Assembly: GCF_010994375.1 (NCBI RefSeq)
Contig: NZ_WHMA01000027.1
Coordinates: forward strand, 1 to 35,663
Direction: 5' to 3'
DNA from: Halomonas sp. NO4
GTDB taxonomy: Bacteria > Pseudomonadota > Gammaproteobacteria > Pseudomonadales > Halomonadaceae
DNA: 35,663 nt
The notes beneath the pieces are model-generated. The model saw only the letters and a list, made by a program, of their open reading frames with translations. It ran no database searches and was not told the origin of the DNA. Shown piece after piece: positions 1-8,722 of this stretch (positions are counted from its first letter, which is position 1; every line of letters begins with the position of its first letter). The translations under genes and the position numbers were made by a program.

Positions 1-18
1 CCAGAATAGGGCCGCTTG

Positions 19-77
19 CGCGGCCCCCGCTTACCTCCCCGCCCGAGTGGGCGAGGGTTCGCGCGGATTTTTGCTGA
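19..77 (+). repeat. 59-bp terminal repeat, left copy (terminator-like fold)
   Basis: The reverse complement of 35605-35663 matches this stretch at 57 of 59 positions; only 40 and 61 differ. Read on the plus strand it can fold as nested stems: CCGC (27-30) with GCGG (63-66), CCTC (34-37) with GAGG (53-56), and GCCC (41-44) with GGGC (49-52), closed by a GAGT loop. A run of five T (68-72) follows almost at once, which resembles a Rho-independent terminator acting on transcription that enters the window from the left. Both substitutions fall in predicted unpaired bases. A separate hairpin at 9-26 (GGGCCGC, loop TTGC, GCGGCCC) overlaps its outer edge. Confidence 0.8.
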
Positions 78-108
78 GCCAAGTGCCTGTGCCGGTCGTC
101 GGCGAGTG

Positions 109-117
109 TGGTAGATT
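109..117 (+). promoter_or_regulatory. Possible extended -10 promoter of lipA
   Basis: TG-N-TAGATT lies about 94 bases before the chosen lipA ATG and resembles an extended -10 element; no good -35 is visible. An 8-bp stem (GCCCTGCC at 149-156 with GGCAGGGC at 174-181) sits in the resulting leader. Function is inferred only from position and weak similarity. Confidence 0.3.
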
Positions 118-210
118 ACGGACCTGCGACCAACGTATCAATCGGCCCGCCCTGCCGCTGCCAACCGCCTTCGGGCAGGGCCCGGCATGCGCCGAGTGGA
201 GAGGCTCCCC

Positions 211-1266
211 ATGAGCGAGGACAGCGCAAAACGCATCCCCAGCGGCGAGAAGTTTCGTACCGAACACGGCTTCGCCGCCATCAAGGACGGCATCAAGCAG
301 CGCACCCACCCCGACGCTGACAATGGCGACCCGGGCCGCAAGCCCAAGTGGCTGCGCGCCCAGATTCCCGGCGGCGAACGCTTCGAGGCGGTCAAGCGCA
401 ACGTCAGCGAGCACCGCCTGAGCACGGTCTGCGCCGAGTCCCACTGCCCCAACATGGGCGAGTGCTGGAGCAACGGCACCGCCACCATCATGCTGATGGG
501 CTCGGTGTGCACCCGCGCCTGCCGTTTCTGCGCCGTGGACACCGGCAACCCCGGCGGCTGGCTCGACCCCGAGGAGCCGGCCAACACCGCCAAGTCGGTG
601 GAGCTCATGGGGCTGCGCTACGTGGTGCTCACCTCGGTGGACCGCGACGACCTCGACGACGGCGGCGCCGGCCACTACGCCGACTGCATCCGCGCCATCA
701 AGATGCACACCCCCGAGGTGGTGGTGGAAGCCCTGACCCCCGACTTCGACGCCGACCCCGCGGCGGTGGAGCGCGTCGTCGACTCGGGCCTCGAGGTGTT
801 CGCCCAGAACGTCGAGACCGTGGAGCGCCTGACCCGCCGCGTGCGCGACCCGCGGGCCGGCTATCGCAAGACGCTCGACGTGCTGGCCCATGCCAAGGCC
901 CACAAGCCCGCGGTGCTCACCAAGACGAGCCTGATGCTGGGCCTGGGCGAGACCGACGAGGAGATACTGGCCACCTTCGACGACCTGCGCGCCATCGGCG
1001 TGGACATCGTCACCCTCGGCCAGTACCTGCGCCCCACCCGCAACCACCTGCCGGTGGAGCGCTGGGTCAGCCCCGAGGAGTTCGAACGCTATCGCCGGCT
1101 CGGCCTGGAGAAGGGCTTCATGGAAGTCGCCTCGGGGCCGCTGGTGCGCTCCAGCTACCGTGCCGACCGGGTGTTCGAGAAGAACAACCTGGGCCTGGCC
1201 GCCCCCGCCGAGGTGCCGGGCCAGGCGCCCGACCCCAACCGCATCGACGCCATCAACGTGGGATAA
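211..1266 (+). CDS. lipA: Lipoyl synthase LipA
   Basis: Radical-SAM enzyme that inserts two sulfurs into octanoyl groups carried on lipoyl domains and the glycine-cleavage H protein, completing lipoate synthesis in the cytoplasm. The 351-residue product has the auxiliary-cluster cysteines C74, C79 and C85 ([12 protein letters not shown]), the radical-SAM triad CTRACRFC (C100, C104, C107), and the C-terminal RSSYRAD, whose serine ligates the auxiliary cluster in this family. The ATG at 211 is preferred over an in-frame ATG at 187 because GGAGAGG (198-204) precedes it at good spacing. The N-terminus is somewhat longer than in E. coli LipA (321 residues). It converges on lipB, whereas in E. coli and Pseudomonas lipB and lipA run the same way. 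Identification is secure. Confidence 0.97.
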   Translation: MSEDSAKRIPSGEKFRTEHGFAAIKDGIKQRTHPDADNGDPGRKPKWLRAQIPGGERFEAVKRNVSEHRLSTVCAESHCPNMGECWSNGTATIMLMGSVCTRACRFCAVDTGNPGGWLDPEEPANTAKSVELMGLRYVVLTSVDRDDLDDGGAGHYADCIRAIKMHTPEVVVEALTPDFDADPAAVERVVDSGLEVFAQNVETVERLTRRVRDPRAGYRKTLDVLAHAKAHKPAVLTKTSLMLGLGETDEEILATFDDLRAIGVDIVTLGQYLRPTRNHLPVERWVSPEEFERYRRLGLEKGFMEVASGPLVRSSYRADRVFEKNNLGLAAPAEVPGQAPDPNRIDAINVG

Positions 1267-1278
1267 CAGGAACGAGGG

Positions 1279-1312
1279 GCAAGGGACGAGGGTTTCCTCG
1301 CTCGTCCCTTGC
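1279..1312. terminator. Hairpin between convergent lipA and lipB
   Basis: A perfect 12-bp stem (GCAAGGGACGAG at 1279-1290, CTCGTCCCTTGC at 1301-1312) with a 10-base loop lies in the 52-base gap between the two stop codons. No T tract follows on either strand, so it is a possible bidirectional terminator or mRNA-stabilising hairpin rather than a classic intrinsic terminator. Its AAGGGACGAG wording resembles the palindromes at the other convergent junctions in this window. Confidence 0.55.
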
Positions 1313-1318
1313 TTGGTC

Positions 1319-1963
1319 CTAGACCCTGGCCAGTTCGCGGCCCAACTCTCGTGCCAGGCACGCGGCCAGGCGCTCGCCCACCGTCTCGACCGGGGGGCAG
1401 TCGACGACATGATCCGCCAGGCGGGTCATGGCCATGCCGGCATAGCCGCAGGGGTTGATGCGCGCGAACGGCGACAGGTCGCCATCCACGTTCAGCGCCA
1501 CGCCATGGAAGCTCGCTCCGCGGCGGATACGCAGCCCCAACGAGGCGATCTTGCGCTCCCCGACGTAGACGCCGGGAGCGTCGGGCCGCGCATGCGCGGC
1601 AATGCCGTGCGTGCCCAGCAGGGCGATCACCGCGTTCTCGATGGCGCTGACCAGCTCGCGCACCCCGAGCCGCGCGCGGCGCACATCGAGCAGCGGATAG
1701 AGCACCACCTGCCCCGGGCCGTGGTAAGTCACCTGGCCGCCGCGGTCGGTCTGAACCACCGGGATGTCGCCCGGCATCAGCAGGTGCTCGGGCTTGCCCG
1801 CCTGCCCTTGGGTGAACACCGGCTCGTGCTCCACCAGCCAGAACTGGTCGGCGGTGGCGGCGTCGCGCCCGTCGGTGAGCGCGCGCATCGCCTGCCACAC
1901 CGGACCGTAGGGGCGACGCCCCAGGTGGTGCAGCACGATCGGCGCCAGGCCTGGCGTCGCCAT
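1319..1963 (-). CDS. lipB: Octanoyltransferase LipB
   Basis: Transfers octanoate from acyl carrier protein to the lysine of lipoyl domains, providing the substrate for LipA. The 214 residues match the usual family length. [12 protein letters not shown] (74-85) is the family signature; K138 (in ERKIASLG) and C172 (in NPCGYAGM) correspond to the catalytic Lys/Cys pair. The start lies two bases after the DUF493 stop, so translation is probably coupled. It is the last gene of the minus-strand envelope operon. Secure. Confidence 0.96.
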   Translation of the reverse strand: MATPGLAPIVLHHLGRRPYGPVWQAMRALTDGRDAATADQFWLVEHEPVFTQGQAGKPEHLLMPGDIPVVQTDRGGQVTYHGPGQVVLYPLLDVRRARLGVRELVSAIENAVIALLGTHGIAAHARPDAPGVYVGERKIASLGLRIRRGASFHGVALNVDGDLSPFARINPCGYAGMAMTRLADHVVDCPPVETVGERLAACLARELGRELARV

Positions 1964-1965
1964 GC

Positions 1966-2277
1966 TCAGACCACCATGTGCACGCGGCCGGTGGCCTTGA
2001 GCTCGGCAAACAGTGCCTTGAGCTGAGCCTCGCCGGTGGCGCGCAGGGTCAAGCGCACCGACTGGAAGCGGCCGTTGCGGCTATCCACCACCTCCAGGCT
2101 GGATGCGTCGAAGGTGGCGTCGTGACGCGCCACCACCTGGCAGACGGCGGCAGGGAAGTCATCGGCGGCATCGCCCACCACCTTGATCGGATAGTCGCAG
2201 GGGAAGGTGATCTTGGCCGACGGGCGCGAGGGGCGCACCGGGCGGCGCAGATCACGCAGGCGTCGATCGCTCATCAT
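1966..2277 (-). CDS. DUF493 family protein (YbeD-like)
   Basis: Small cytoplasmic protein of the YbeD/DUF493 family, a ferredoxin-like alpha/beta fold of unknown function that commonly sits between dacA and lipB. The core [11 protein letters not shown] through [16 protein letters not shown] aligns by eye with E. coli YbeD, including the terminal V-x-MV(V/L). The 103-residue form starts at 2277, where ATGA overlaps the dacA stop; a second ATG at 2274 is equally possible. The basic N-terminal tail ([14 protein letters not shown]) is longer than in E. coli. A role in lipoate metabolism is suggested only by position. Confidence 0.85.
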   Translation of the reverse strand: MMSDRRLRDLRRPVRPSRPSAKITFPCDYPIKVVGDAADDFPAAVCQVVARHDATFDASSLEVVDSRNGRFQSVRLTLRATGEAQLKALFAELKATGRVHMVV

Positions 2278-3485
2278 CCGAACCACTGGCTGTAGAGATT
2301 GCTGAAGAAGCGTTGCACTTGGTCGAAGAGGCGCTTGAAGATGCCCCCTTCGGCGATGCTCTCCAGGGCCACCAGCGGCTGGTCGCCGACGACCTCCTCG
2401 CCGAGCATCACCTGCAGCGTGCCCACTCGCTCGCCGGCGGCGACCGGCGCGGTGAGATCGGCACCAATGTCGAGACGGGCGCCCAGCTCCTGGTGGCGCG
2501 CGCGCGGCACGGTCATGTGCACATTTTCGTCGACGCCGACGCGCAGCTCGTTCTTCTCGCCGCCCCAGACACGCGGCGAGGTGAGCACGGCCCCCTGATC
2601 GTAGAGGCGCAGGGTCTCGTAGTAGCGAAAGCCGTAGCTGAGCAGCTTCTGCGTTTCCTGGGCGCGCGCCTCCTCGGAGCTGGTGCCCATGACCACCGAG
2701 ATCAGCCGCATCTCGTCGCGCTCGGCCGAGGCCACCAGGCAGTAGCCCGCCTCCTCGGTCCAGCCGGTCTTGAGTCCGTCGACGCTGGGGTCGCGCCACA
2801 GCAGGCGGTTGCGGTTGGGCTGGCTGATGCCGCCGTAGGTGTACTCTTTCTGGGCGTAGGTGGCGTAGTGGGACGGGTAGTCGTTGATGATGTGCTCGGA
2901 GAGCAGGGCGAGGTCGCGCGCCGTGGAGTAGTGGTTCTCGTCGGGCAGGCCGGTGGCATTGACGAAGTTGGTGTTGTGCATGCCCAGGCGCGTCGCATGC
3001 TGGTTCATCATGTCGGCAAAGGGCTGCTCGCCGCCGGCGAGGTATTCGGCAACGGCCACGCTGGCGTCGTTGCCCGACACGACGATGATGCCCTGCAGCA
3101 GGTCGGCCACCGAGACCAGGGTGTCGACCTCGATGAACATCTTCGACCCCCCGGTGCGCCACGCCTTCTCGCTGACCTGCACGGTGTCGTCCGGCTGGAT
3201 GTTGTCGCGGTCGAGCTCGCGCTCCACCAGATAGGCCGTCATCAGCTTGGTCAAGCTGGCCGGGGGCAGGCGTTCGTCGGCATTGTGTTCGGCCAGTATG
3301 CGGCCGCTGTCGGCATCCATGAGGATCCATGACTTGGCCGCCAACTGCGGCGGTGCGGGAATCATGGTCTGCGGCACCGGCGCCGACTGGGCCAGCGCCT
3401 GGGAGGCGACCAGCAACAAGCAAAGCAACGACAGCCGCCAGCGGCGGAAAACGGGGAACGGCACTCTCATGGGGTCAAGTCTCAT
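2274..3485 (-). CDS. dacA: D-alanyl-D-alanine carboxypeptidase (PBP5-type, DacA)
   Basis: Low-molecular-weight penicillin-binding protein that removes the terminal D-Ala from peptidoglycan pentapeptides in the periplasm. An N-terminal signal peptide ends near SQALAQ. The catalytic motifs are SLTK (about 77-80), SGN (in VVSGNDAS) and KTG (in DGLKTGW). A PBP5 C-terminal beta domain follows, and the last ~20 residues (GGIFKRLFDQVQRFF...) look like the amphipathic membrane anchor. The start is uncertain: GTG 3488, ATG 3485 and ATG 3470 are all in frame, none has a strong ribosome-binding site, and 3470 would still leave a full signal peptide. Gene order rlpA-dacA-ybeD is the usual one. Confidence 0.95.
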   Translation of the reverse strand: MRLDPMRVPFPVFRRWRLSLLCLLLVASQALAQSAPVPQTMIPAPPQLAAKSWILMDADSGRILAEHNADERLPPASLTKLMTAYLVERELDRDNIQPDDTVQVSEKAWRTGGSKMFIEVDTLVSVADLLQGIIVVSGNDASVAVAEYLAGGEQPFADMMNQHATRLGMHNTNFVNATGLPDENHYSTARDLALLSEHIINDYPSHYATYAQKEYTYGGISQPNRNRLLWRDPSVDGLKTGWTEEAGYCLVASAERDEMRLISVVMGTSSEEARAQETQKLLSYGFRYYETLRLYDQGAVLTSPRVWGGEKNELRVGVDENVHMTVPRARHQELGARLDIGADLTAPVAAGERVGTLQVMLGEEVVGDQPLVALESIAEGGIFKRLFDQVQRFFSNLYSQWFG

Positions 3486-3518
3486 CACAGCATCGGGGGT
3501 TCAGGGGGACAGGCGCCG

Positions 3519-4481
3519 TCAGTCGGCGTCTTTGACGATAAAGGTCTGGGCGAAACCGGCGCGACGCAGCTCGTCGCGGGCGGGCTCCACCTGACCGGTG
3601 TGGGCCAGGGGGCCGACCTGGACACGGTGCATGCCGGTGGCACTGGCGACTCGAACCGGGTGCGAGAGCTCGCCCTCGAGGCGCGTCTTGAGCTCGCGTG
3701 CGTTGTCCGCCGAGCCGAGCGCCGCCACCTGTAGGTAGATGGGGCGGCCTTCCGCCGGGCGGCGTTCCGCGGGGCGGCCTTCCGCCGGGCGGCCCTCCGT
3801 CGGCTCCGTCGGCCGGCCTTCCGTTGGGCGGCTCTCCGCAGCGCGTTCGCTGGTCTCGGTCGCGGCCTCCCCGCCGCCCGCTTGGCCAGGCCGGTTCGCC
3901 GCCAGCCAGGCTTCGGGGTCGATGGCCTCCACCTTCACCCGTCCGGTGCCCCGTTCGAGGAAGCCCAGACGGGCCGCGGCCGCATAGGAGAGGTCGATCT
4001 CACGGTCGCTGTGGAAGGGGCCACGGTCGTTGACGCGCACGATCACCGAGCGCCCGCTGTCGAGGCTGGTCACCCGGGCATAGGTGGGCAATGGCAGCGA
4101 GCGGTGGGCGGCGCTCATCTTGTACATGTCGTAGATCTCGCCGTTGGAGGTGGCGTAGCCGTGAAACTTCTCGCCGTACCACGACGCCGTGCCCTGGCGC
4201 GCATAGCCGCGGGCCTCGGGGAGCACCCGATAGGTCTTGCCCCACACCTGGTAGGTCTCCCGGTTGCCGCCCCGCGAGCGCGGTTCCACGCGGGGCACGG
4301 CGTCGGGAATCTCGCTGACATCCGGTGGGTCCTGGGGATAGGCGTCACCGCTCAGGGCATAGCGCCCGTCGCTGGCCGCCGAGGCGGCCGTCTCGCGCTC
4401 CCCCGCCGGCGACGTTCCCCCGCGCCCGGCACAGCCGGCGAGCAGCACCGCCAGGGCCAGGCAGACCAGCGCGACTCTCAT
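3519..4481 (-). CDS. rlpA: Septal-ring lytic transglycosylase RlpA, lipoprotein
   Basis: RlpA-type outer-membrane lipoprotein that cleaves denuded (stem-less) glycan strands at the septum. The 320-residue product begins with a lipoprotein signal ending LLAGC. The double-psi beta-barrel domain runs from GTASWYGEKFHGYATSNGE to about AIDPEAW. A low-complexity linker of E/R-GRP repeats follows, then a C-terminal SPOR domain (IYLQVAALGSADNA to the end) that binds denuded glycan. The start at 4481 follows a strong AAGGAGG and overlaps the mltB stop as ATGA, excluding the longer upstream frame. Secure. Confidence 0.95.
   Translation of the reverse strand: MRVALVCLALAVLLAGCAGRGGTSPAGERETAASAASDGRYALSGDAYPQDPPDVSEIPDAVPRVEPRSRGGNRETYQVWGKTYRVLPEARGYARQGTASWYGEKFHGYATSNGEIYDMYKMSAAHRSLPLPTYARVTSLDSGRSVIVRVNDRGPFHSDREIDLSYAAAARLGFLERGTGRVKVEAIDPEAWLAANRPGQAGGGEAATETSERAAESRPTEGRPTEPTEGRPAEGRPAERRPAEGRPIYLQVAALGSADNARELKTRLEGELSHPVRVASATGMHRVQVGPLAHTGQVEPARDELRRAGFAQTFIVKDAD
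3742..3837 (-). repeat. 15-bp tandem repeats encoding the RlpA linker
   Basis: About six imperfect copies of a 15-base unit (plus-strand form close to GCGGCCTTCCGCCGG) encode the linker made of EGRPT/EGRPA/ERRPA units between the barrel and SPOR domains. The copies differ at single bases, as expected for a repeat that expands and contracts by slippage. Confidence 0.8.
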
Positions 4482-5542
4482 GCGTCCTCCTTCGGCTCGG
4501 CGACGCCCGCCTCCGAGCGATCCGAGGCCGGAGCGCGCCTCGCCGCGATGGCCTCGGCCAGCTCGGTGACCGCCATGGCGTAAAGGTGGCTGTGATTGTA
4601 GCGGGTGATGACGTAGAAGTTCTCCCGCCCCAGGCGGTAGCGCCACTCCGTCTCGCTGACCTCAAGCGCCAGGGGGATGACCGCCGGGTCGGCGCCCAGC
4701 GCAGCCCGGCTGACTACGCCCGCTTCGTCCAACGTCGCCAGGCTTGCATAGGGTCGCGCCGTGCGGTTGAAAGCGATCCCCTCGGGAGGCGTGTTCGGCC
4801 CCTCGGCCTCGTGATAGATCGGCGCACCCCGCTGCCAGCCGTGCTCGGCGAGATAGTTGCCCACGCTGCCGATGGCGTCGACGGGATTGGTCCAGAGGTC
4901 GCGGATGCCGTCGCCGTCGAAATCCACGGCATAGGCACGGTAGCTGGTGGGGATGAACTGCGGATAGCCCATGGCCCCGGCGTAGGAGCCGTCGAGACTG
5001 CCGGGCGCGACGCCCTGCTCGTGGGTGATCTCGAGGAAAGCCGCCAGCTCGCCGCGGAAGAAGCGCCCCCGCGACGGGTGCTCGAAGGCCAGCGTCGACA
5101 GGGAGTCGAGCACCCGATGGCGGCCGGTGTAGCGCCCGTAGGCGGTTTCCACCCCGATGATGGCGGCGATCACCTGCGACGATACGCCGAAGACTTCCTC
5201 GGCCCGGGCGAAGGCCTCGGCATGGGCCTCGATGAAGGCCACCCCCTGGGTGATGCGCTCGGGGGTAAGGAAGATGGCGCGATACTCGTCCCAGCGCAGC
5301 CGCCGCTCGGCGGCACCGGCCATGGCCTCCAGCACGCCCGGCCGGAAGGTCGCTTCGCGCAGTGCCGAGGCGGCCCAGTCACGCGCGAGGCCTCCCTCGC
5401 CGAGCTCCTCGACCAGGGCCTGGGCGTCCGCGTGGGTGGCCGGATCGTACTCCCCGGCCCCCAGCGCGGTCGAACTGCCCCACAGGGCCACGATCATCGC
5501 GCCGCCGGCGACGCCCTTACTCCATCTGCCCGCTGGCATCAT
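4478..5542 (-). CDS. mltB: Membrane-bound lytic murein transglycosylase B
   Basis: Cleaves the MurNAc-GlcNAc bond with formation of the 1,6-anhydro product. It is a 354-residue SLT_2-family protein with catalytic Glu132 in IIGVETAYGRYTG and the signature GAMGYPQFIPTSYRAYAVDF. A hydrophobic N-terminal segment (VAGGAMIVALWGSSTALGAG) looks like a signal peptide without a clear lipobox cysteine, so it may be soluble periplasmic rather than lipid-anchored. GGGAG lies 11 bases before the ATG pair. It lies between rodA and rlpA, as in Pseudomonas. Confidence 0.93.
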   Translation of the reverse strand: MMPAGRWSKGVAGGAMIVALWGSSTALGAGEYDPATHADAQALVEELGEGGLARDWAASALREATFRPGVLEAMAGAAERRLRWDEYRAIFLTPERITQGVAFIEAHAEAFARAEEVFGVSSQVIAAIIGVETAYGRYTGRHRVLDSLSTLAFEHPSRGRFFRGELAAFLEITHEQGVAPGSLDGSYAGAMGYPQFIPTSYRAYAVDFDGDGIRDLWTNPVDAIGSVGNYLAEHGWQRGAPIYHEAEGPNTPPEGIAFNRTARPYASLATLDEAGVVSRAALGADPAVIPLALEVSETEWRYRLGRENFYVITRYNHSHLYAMAVTELAEAIAARRAPASDRSEAGVAEPKEDA

Positions 5543-5584
5543 GTGCTTGCCACTCCCGGAAAACGACCTTTTCGCTGCTCTACC

Positions 5585-6745
5585 CTAGCGCGGCAGGAAA
5601 CGACGGTGGCCATGAATGGCCATGAGAATACCGAAACCCGCCAGCAAGGTCACGCTGGAGGTGCCGCCATAGCTCACCAGCGGCAGCGGCACACCGACCA
5701 CCGGCAGAATGCCGCTGACCATGCCCACGTTGACGAACACATAGAGGAAGAAGGTGAGGATGATGGCCCCGCCCAGCAGCCGTCCGAAGGTGTCGTGGGC
5801 CTTGGCGGCCAGCCACAGGCCCCGCAAGATGATCAGCAGATAGAGCAGCAGCACGGCGAGCATGCCGACCAGGCCAAACTCTTCGCCGAGCACCGCGACG
5901 ATGAAATCGGTATGGCGCTCGGGGAGGAACTCCAGCTGCGACTGCGTGCCCTGCAGCCAGCCCTTGCCCCACACCCCGCCGCTGCCGATGGCCGTGGTCG
6001 ACTGGATGATGTTCCAGCCCGACCCCAGCGGGTCGCTGTCGGGATTGAGGAAGGTCAGCACCCGCTGTCGCTGGTAGTTATGCAGGTTCATCCACAACAG
6101 CGGCAGCGCCGCCGCTGCCATCGCGGCCAGGGCAACGATGAAGCGCCAGGAGAGCCCCGCCAGAAGCACCACGAAGACGCCGGCCGCCCCCACCAGCAGT
6201 GAGGTGCCCAGATCGGGCTGCCGGGCGATCAGCAGCACTGGCAGCGCGATGATGAGAGCACACACCGCCAGGTCACGCAGGCGCGGCGGCAACTCGTGAC
6301 GGCTCAGCCAGGCGGCGACCATCATCGGCATGGCGAGCTTCATCAGCTCCGACGGCTGGAAACGGATCACCCCCGGAATCACCAGCCAGCGCTGCGCGCC
6401 CATCCCCATGTCGCCCACCAGCTCGACCGCGATCAGCATCAGCAGGCCAGCGCCATAGGCCAGAGGGGTCCAGCGCAGCAGCGTCGCCGGCAAGAGTTGC
6501 GCCAGCACCAGCAGCCCGCCCAGCGCCACCAGAAAGCGGATACCTTGGGCGATCACCACATCGATACGCTGGCCGCTGGCGCTGTAGAGCACGCCCAGGC
6601 CCGCGGTCATCAGCACAAGCAGCAACAGCAGCAGCCAGGGATCGAGGTGGACTCGCTCCCACAGGCTCTTGCGCCGCGTCATGCCGCTACTGGGCGGGCG
6701 CACGGGGTGGCCGCGCAGGCGTTGGGTCCAGGAGGTCATCGTCAT
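5585..6745 (-). CDS. rodA: Peptidoglycan glycosyltransferase RodA (MrdB)
   Basis: SEDS-family polytopic inner-membrane protein that polymerises lipid II during cell elongation together with PBP2. The 386 residues hold about ten membrane segments. Family features include QPDLGTSLLVGAAG in the middle and the C-terminal VGVPLPLVSYGGTSS. The start at 6745 is three bases beyond the mrdA stop and has no strong ribosome-binding site, so coupling to mrdA is likely; a second ATG at 6739 is possible. Secure. Confidence 0.96.
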   Translation of the reverse strand: MTMTSWTQRLRGHPVRPPSSGMTRRKSLWERVHLDPWLLLLLLVLMTAGLGVLYSASGQRIDVVIAQGIRFLVALGGLLVLAQLLPATLLRWTPLAYGAGLLMLIAVELVGDMGMGAQRWLVIPGVIRFQPSELMKLAMPMMVAAWLSRHELPPRLRDLAVCALIIALPVLLIARQPDLGTSLLVGAAGVFVVLLAGLSWRFIVALAAMAAAALPLLWMNLHNYQRQRVLTFLNPDSDPLGSGWNIIQSTTAIGSGGVWGKGWLQGTQSQLEFLPERHTDFIVAVLGEEFGLVGMLAVLLLYLLIILRGLWLAAKAHDTFGRLLGGAIILTFFLYVFVNVGMVSGILPVVGVPLPLVSYGGTSSVTLLAGFGILMAIHGHRRFLPR

Positions 6746-6748
6746 GGG

Positions 6749-8659
6749 TCAGTTCCCCGCCACGCTACCGTCATCGGTTTCCAGCGTCTCCCGCAGCGTA
6801 TCCACATCGGGCTGCGCCTCCTCGTCGAGCAGCCAGGCATCGGTCATGGCCCGGGCCAGGTGAGCGGCATGGGTACTGCCGCCACCGGCGTTCTCGACGA
6901 TGACCGCCACGGCGATCTCGGGGTCCTCCAGCGGAGCAAAGGCCATGAACAAGGCGTGGTCCCGCAGCCGCTCGGCAAGCTCCTCGGCGTTGTAACGCTG
7001 ATCCTTGCCCAGCGAGAAGACCTGGGCCGTACCCGACTTGCCGCCCATGCGGTACTGCAGCCCCTCACCGGTGCGCCGGGCGGTGCCCTCATGGCCACTG
7101 ATGACCTTCTCCATGCCGGAGAAGATGCGATCCCACCAGGCGTCGTTCTCCACGACGATGTCGGGCGGGGTCTCGGGCAGCTCGCGGGGCACCGGCTCGT
7201 CGCCGATACGCCGGGCCAGGCGTGGCTTGACCCACTCGCCGCGATTGGCGAGCACAGCGGTGGCGGTGGCCAGCTGCAGCGGTGTGACCTGCCAGTAGCC
7301 CTGCCCGATGCCCACCGAGAGCGTCTCACCCGGGTACCAGGACTGGCCGAAGCGGCCGCGCTTCCACTCGCGGGAGGGCATGAGCCCCCCGCTCTCGCCA
7401 TAGACGTCATGGGCCACCCGCTGACCGAACCCCAGCGCACTCATGCGCGCGTGCAGGCTGTCGATTCCCAGGTCGTGGGCCAGGGAGTAGTAGTAGGTGT
7501 TGTTGGAGACGGCGATGGAGCGCTCCAGGTCGACGCGACCATGCCCCCAGCGCAGCCAGTTGCGATAGCGCCGGGAGTCGTTGGGCAGCTGGTAGTAGCC
7601 GGGGTCGTAGATGGTCTTTTCCGGGGTGATCGCGCCCTCGGCCAGCCCGGCCATCGCCAGGAACGGCTTGATCGTCGACCCCGGGGGATAGTGGCCGCGA
7701 ATCGCCCGGTTGAACAGCGGCAGGTCCAGGTCTTCCTGCAGGCCGCGGTAGGAGGCCACGTCGATCCCGGTGACGAACTGGTTGCTGTCGAAGCCGGGGG
7801 CCGAGACCATGGCCAGGATGTCGCCGCTCTTGGGCGCAATGGCGACGATGGAGCCGCGGCGCCCCTCGAGCAGTTCGTAGGCGAGCGTCTGGAGTTCCTT
7901 GTCGAGGGTCAGGGTCAGATCCTTGCCCGGCACGGGCGCGGTGCGCCCCAGCTCGCGCAGCACCCGCCCCCGGGCGTTGGTCTCCACCTTGCGCAGCCCC
8001 GCCTGGCCGTGCAGTACGTCCTCGTAGAAGCGCTCCACGCCGGTCTTGCCGATGAAATGGGTGCCGGCATAGCGACCGGCATCCAGGGTCTCGAGCTCGT
8101 CGGCATTGATTCGCCCCACGTAGCCCAAGGCATGGGCCATGATCTCGGCATCCGGATAGTAGCGCAGCAGCTGCGCCTCCACCTCGACGCCGGGCAGACG
8201 GTGGCGATTGACCGCCAGGCGGGCGATCTGATCCTCGTCGAGGTCGCTCATCAGCAGTGCCGGCTGGAAGGGTCGCTGACGCTGGCCGGCGCGAACGCGG
8301 AACGCCTCGGCCTCCTCCTCCGACAGCGCCAGCAGCGCTTCCAGGCGCGCCAGGGTGGCCTCGAGATCATCGACGCGTTCGCGAATCAGCATCAGGTTAT
8401 AGGTGGGGCGATTCTCGGCGAGCAGCACGCCGTTGCGATCCTGGATCAATCCGCGGGTGGGCGGCAGCGGCTCCACGCGCACGCGATTCTTTTCCGAACG
8501 CGTGGTATAGACCTCGTGCTGGACCACCTGCAGGTAACCGAGCCGCCCCATCAGCAGGCCGGTCATGGTTACCACCAGCAGCGCCGCCAGCAGGGAGCGG
8601 GCACGAAAGATGCGCAGCTCCTGCTGGGGATTCTTGAGGGTGTCACGGCGAAGACGCAT
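6749..8659 (-). CDS. mrdA: Penicillin-binding protein 2 (MrdA), elongation transpeptidase
   Basis: Class B PBP that cross-links peptidoglycan in the elongasome and activates RodA. The 636-residue protein has a short cytoplasmic N-terminus, one membrane anchor (about 21-43), a pedestal domain (RGLIQDRNGVLLAENRPTYN), and a transpeptidase domain with S328-T-I-K331, S385-N-N387 and K541-S-G543. It is in the expected place, directly before rodA. The start has only a weak GAGG 12 bases upstream. Secure. Confidence 0.97.
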   Translation of the reverse strand: MRLRRDTLKNPQQELRIFRARSLLAALLVVTMTGLLMGRLGYLQVVQHEVYTTRSEKNRVRVEPLPPTRGLIQDRNGVLLAENRPTYNLMLIRERVDDLEATLARLEALLALSEEEAEAFRVRAGQRQRPFQPALLMSDLDEDQIARLAVNRHRLPGVEVEAQLLRYYPDAEIMAHALGYVGRINADELETLDAGRYAGTHFIGKTGVERFYEDVLHGQAGLRKVETNARGRVLRELGRTAPVPGKDLTLTLDKELQTLAYELLEGRRGSIVAIAPKSGDILAMVSAPGFDSNQFVTGIDVASYRGLQEDLDLPLFNRAIRGHYPPGSTIKPFLAMAGLAEGAITPEKTIYDPGYYQLPNDSRRYRNWLRWGHGRVDLERSIAVSNNTYYYSLAHDLGIDSLHARMSALGFGQRVAHDVYGESGGLMPSREWKRGRFGQSWYPGETLSVGIGQGYWQVTPLQLATATAVLANRGEWVKPRLARRIGDEPVPRELPETPPDIVVENDAWWDRIFSGMEKVISGHEGTARRTGEGLQYRMGGKSGTAQVFSLGKDQRYNAEELAERLRDHALFMAFAPLEDPEIAVAVIVENAGGGSTHAAHLARAMTDAWLLDEEAQPDVDTLRETLETDDGSVAGN

Positions 8660-8722
8660 GCCGGCTAGAAACCTCGAGCAGTCGTTTCGAAAGTACCGCT
8701 AACACAGCGGTGCCAGGGAGGG

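Noticed and set aside
9..26. Hairpin GGGCCGC-TTGC-GCGGCCC considered as a separate minus-strand terminator
   Set aside because: It is followed on the minus strand by TATTCTGG, a weak T tract, and lipA runs away from it. It is mentioned with the terminal repeat instead.
108..320. 70-codon frame overlapping the lipA start, considered as a leader peptide
   Set aside because: It runs into lipA in another frame, has no regulatory codon pattern and no good ribosome-binding site.
1966..3423. One 485-codon frame joining DUF493 to sequence within dacA
   Set aside because: Only the last ~103 codons match a family; the upstream part is another frame of dacA. The real gene starts at the ATGA overlap near 2277.
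4325..6202. Long plus-strand open frame opposite mltB and rodA
   Set aside because: Composition shadow of GC-rich minus-strand genes: rich in Arg, Gly, His and Gln, no recognisable domain, and the opposite strand encodes clear families.
6296..8668. 790-codon plus-strand open frame opposite mrdA
   Set aside because: Fully antisense to PBP2, His/Gln/Gly-rich shadow translation, no ribosome-binding site or family motif.
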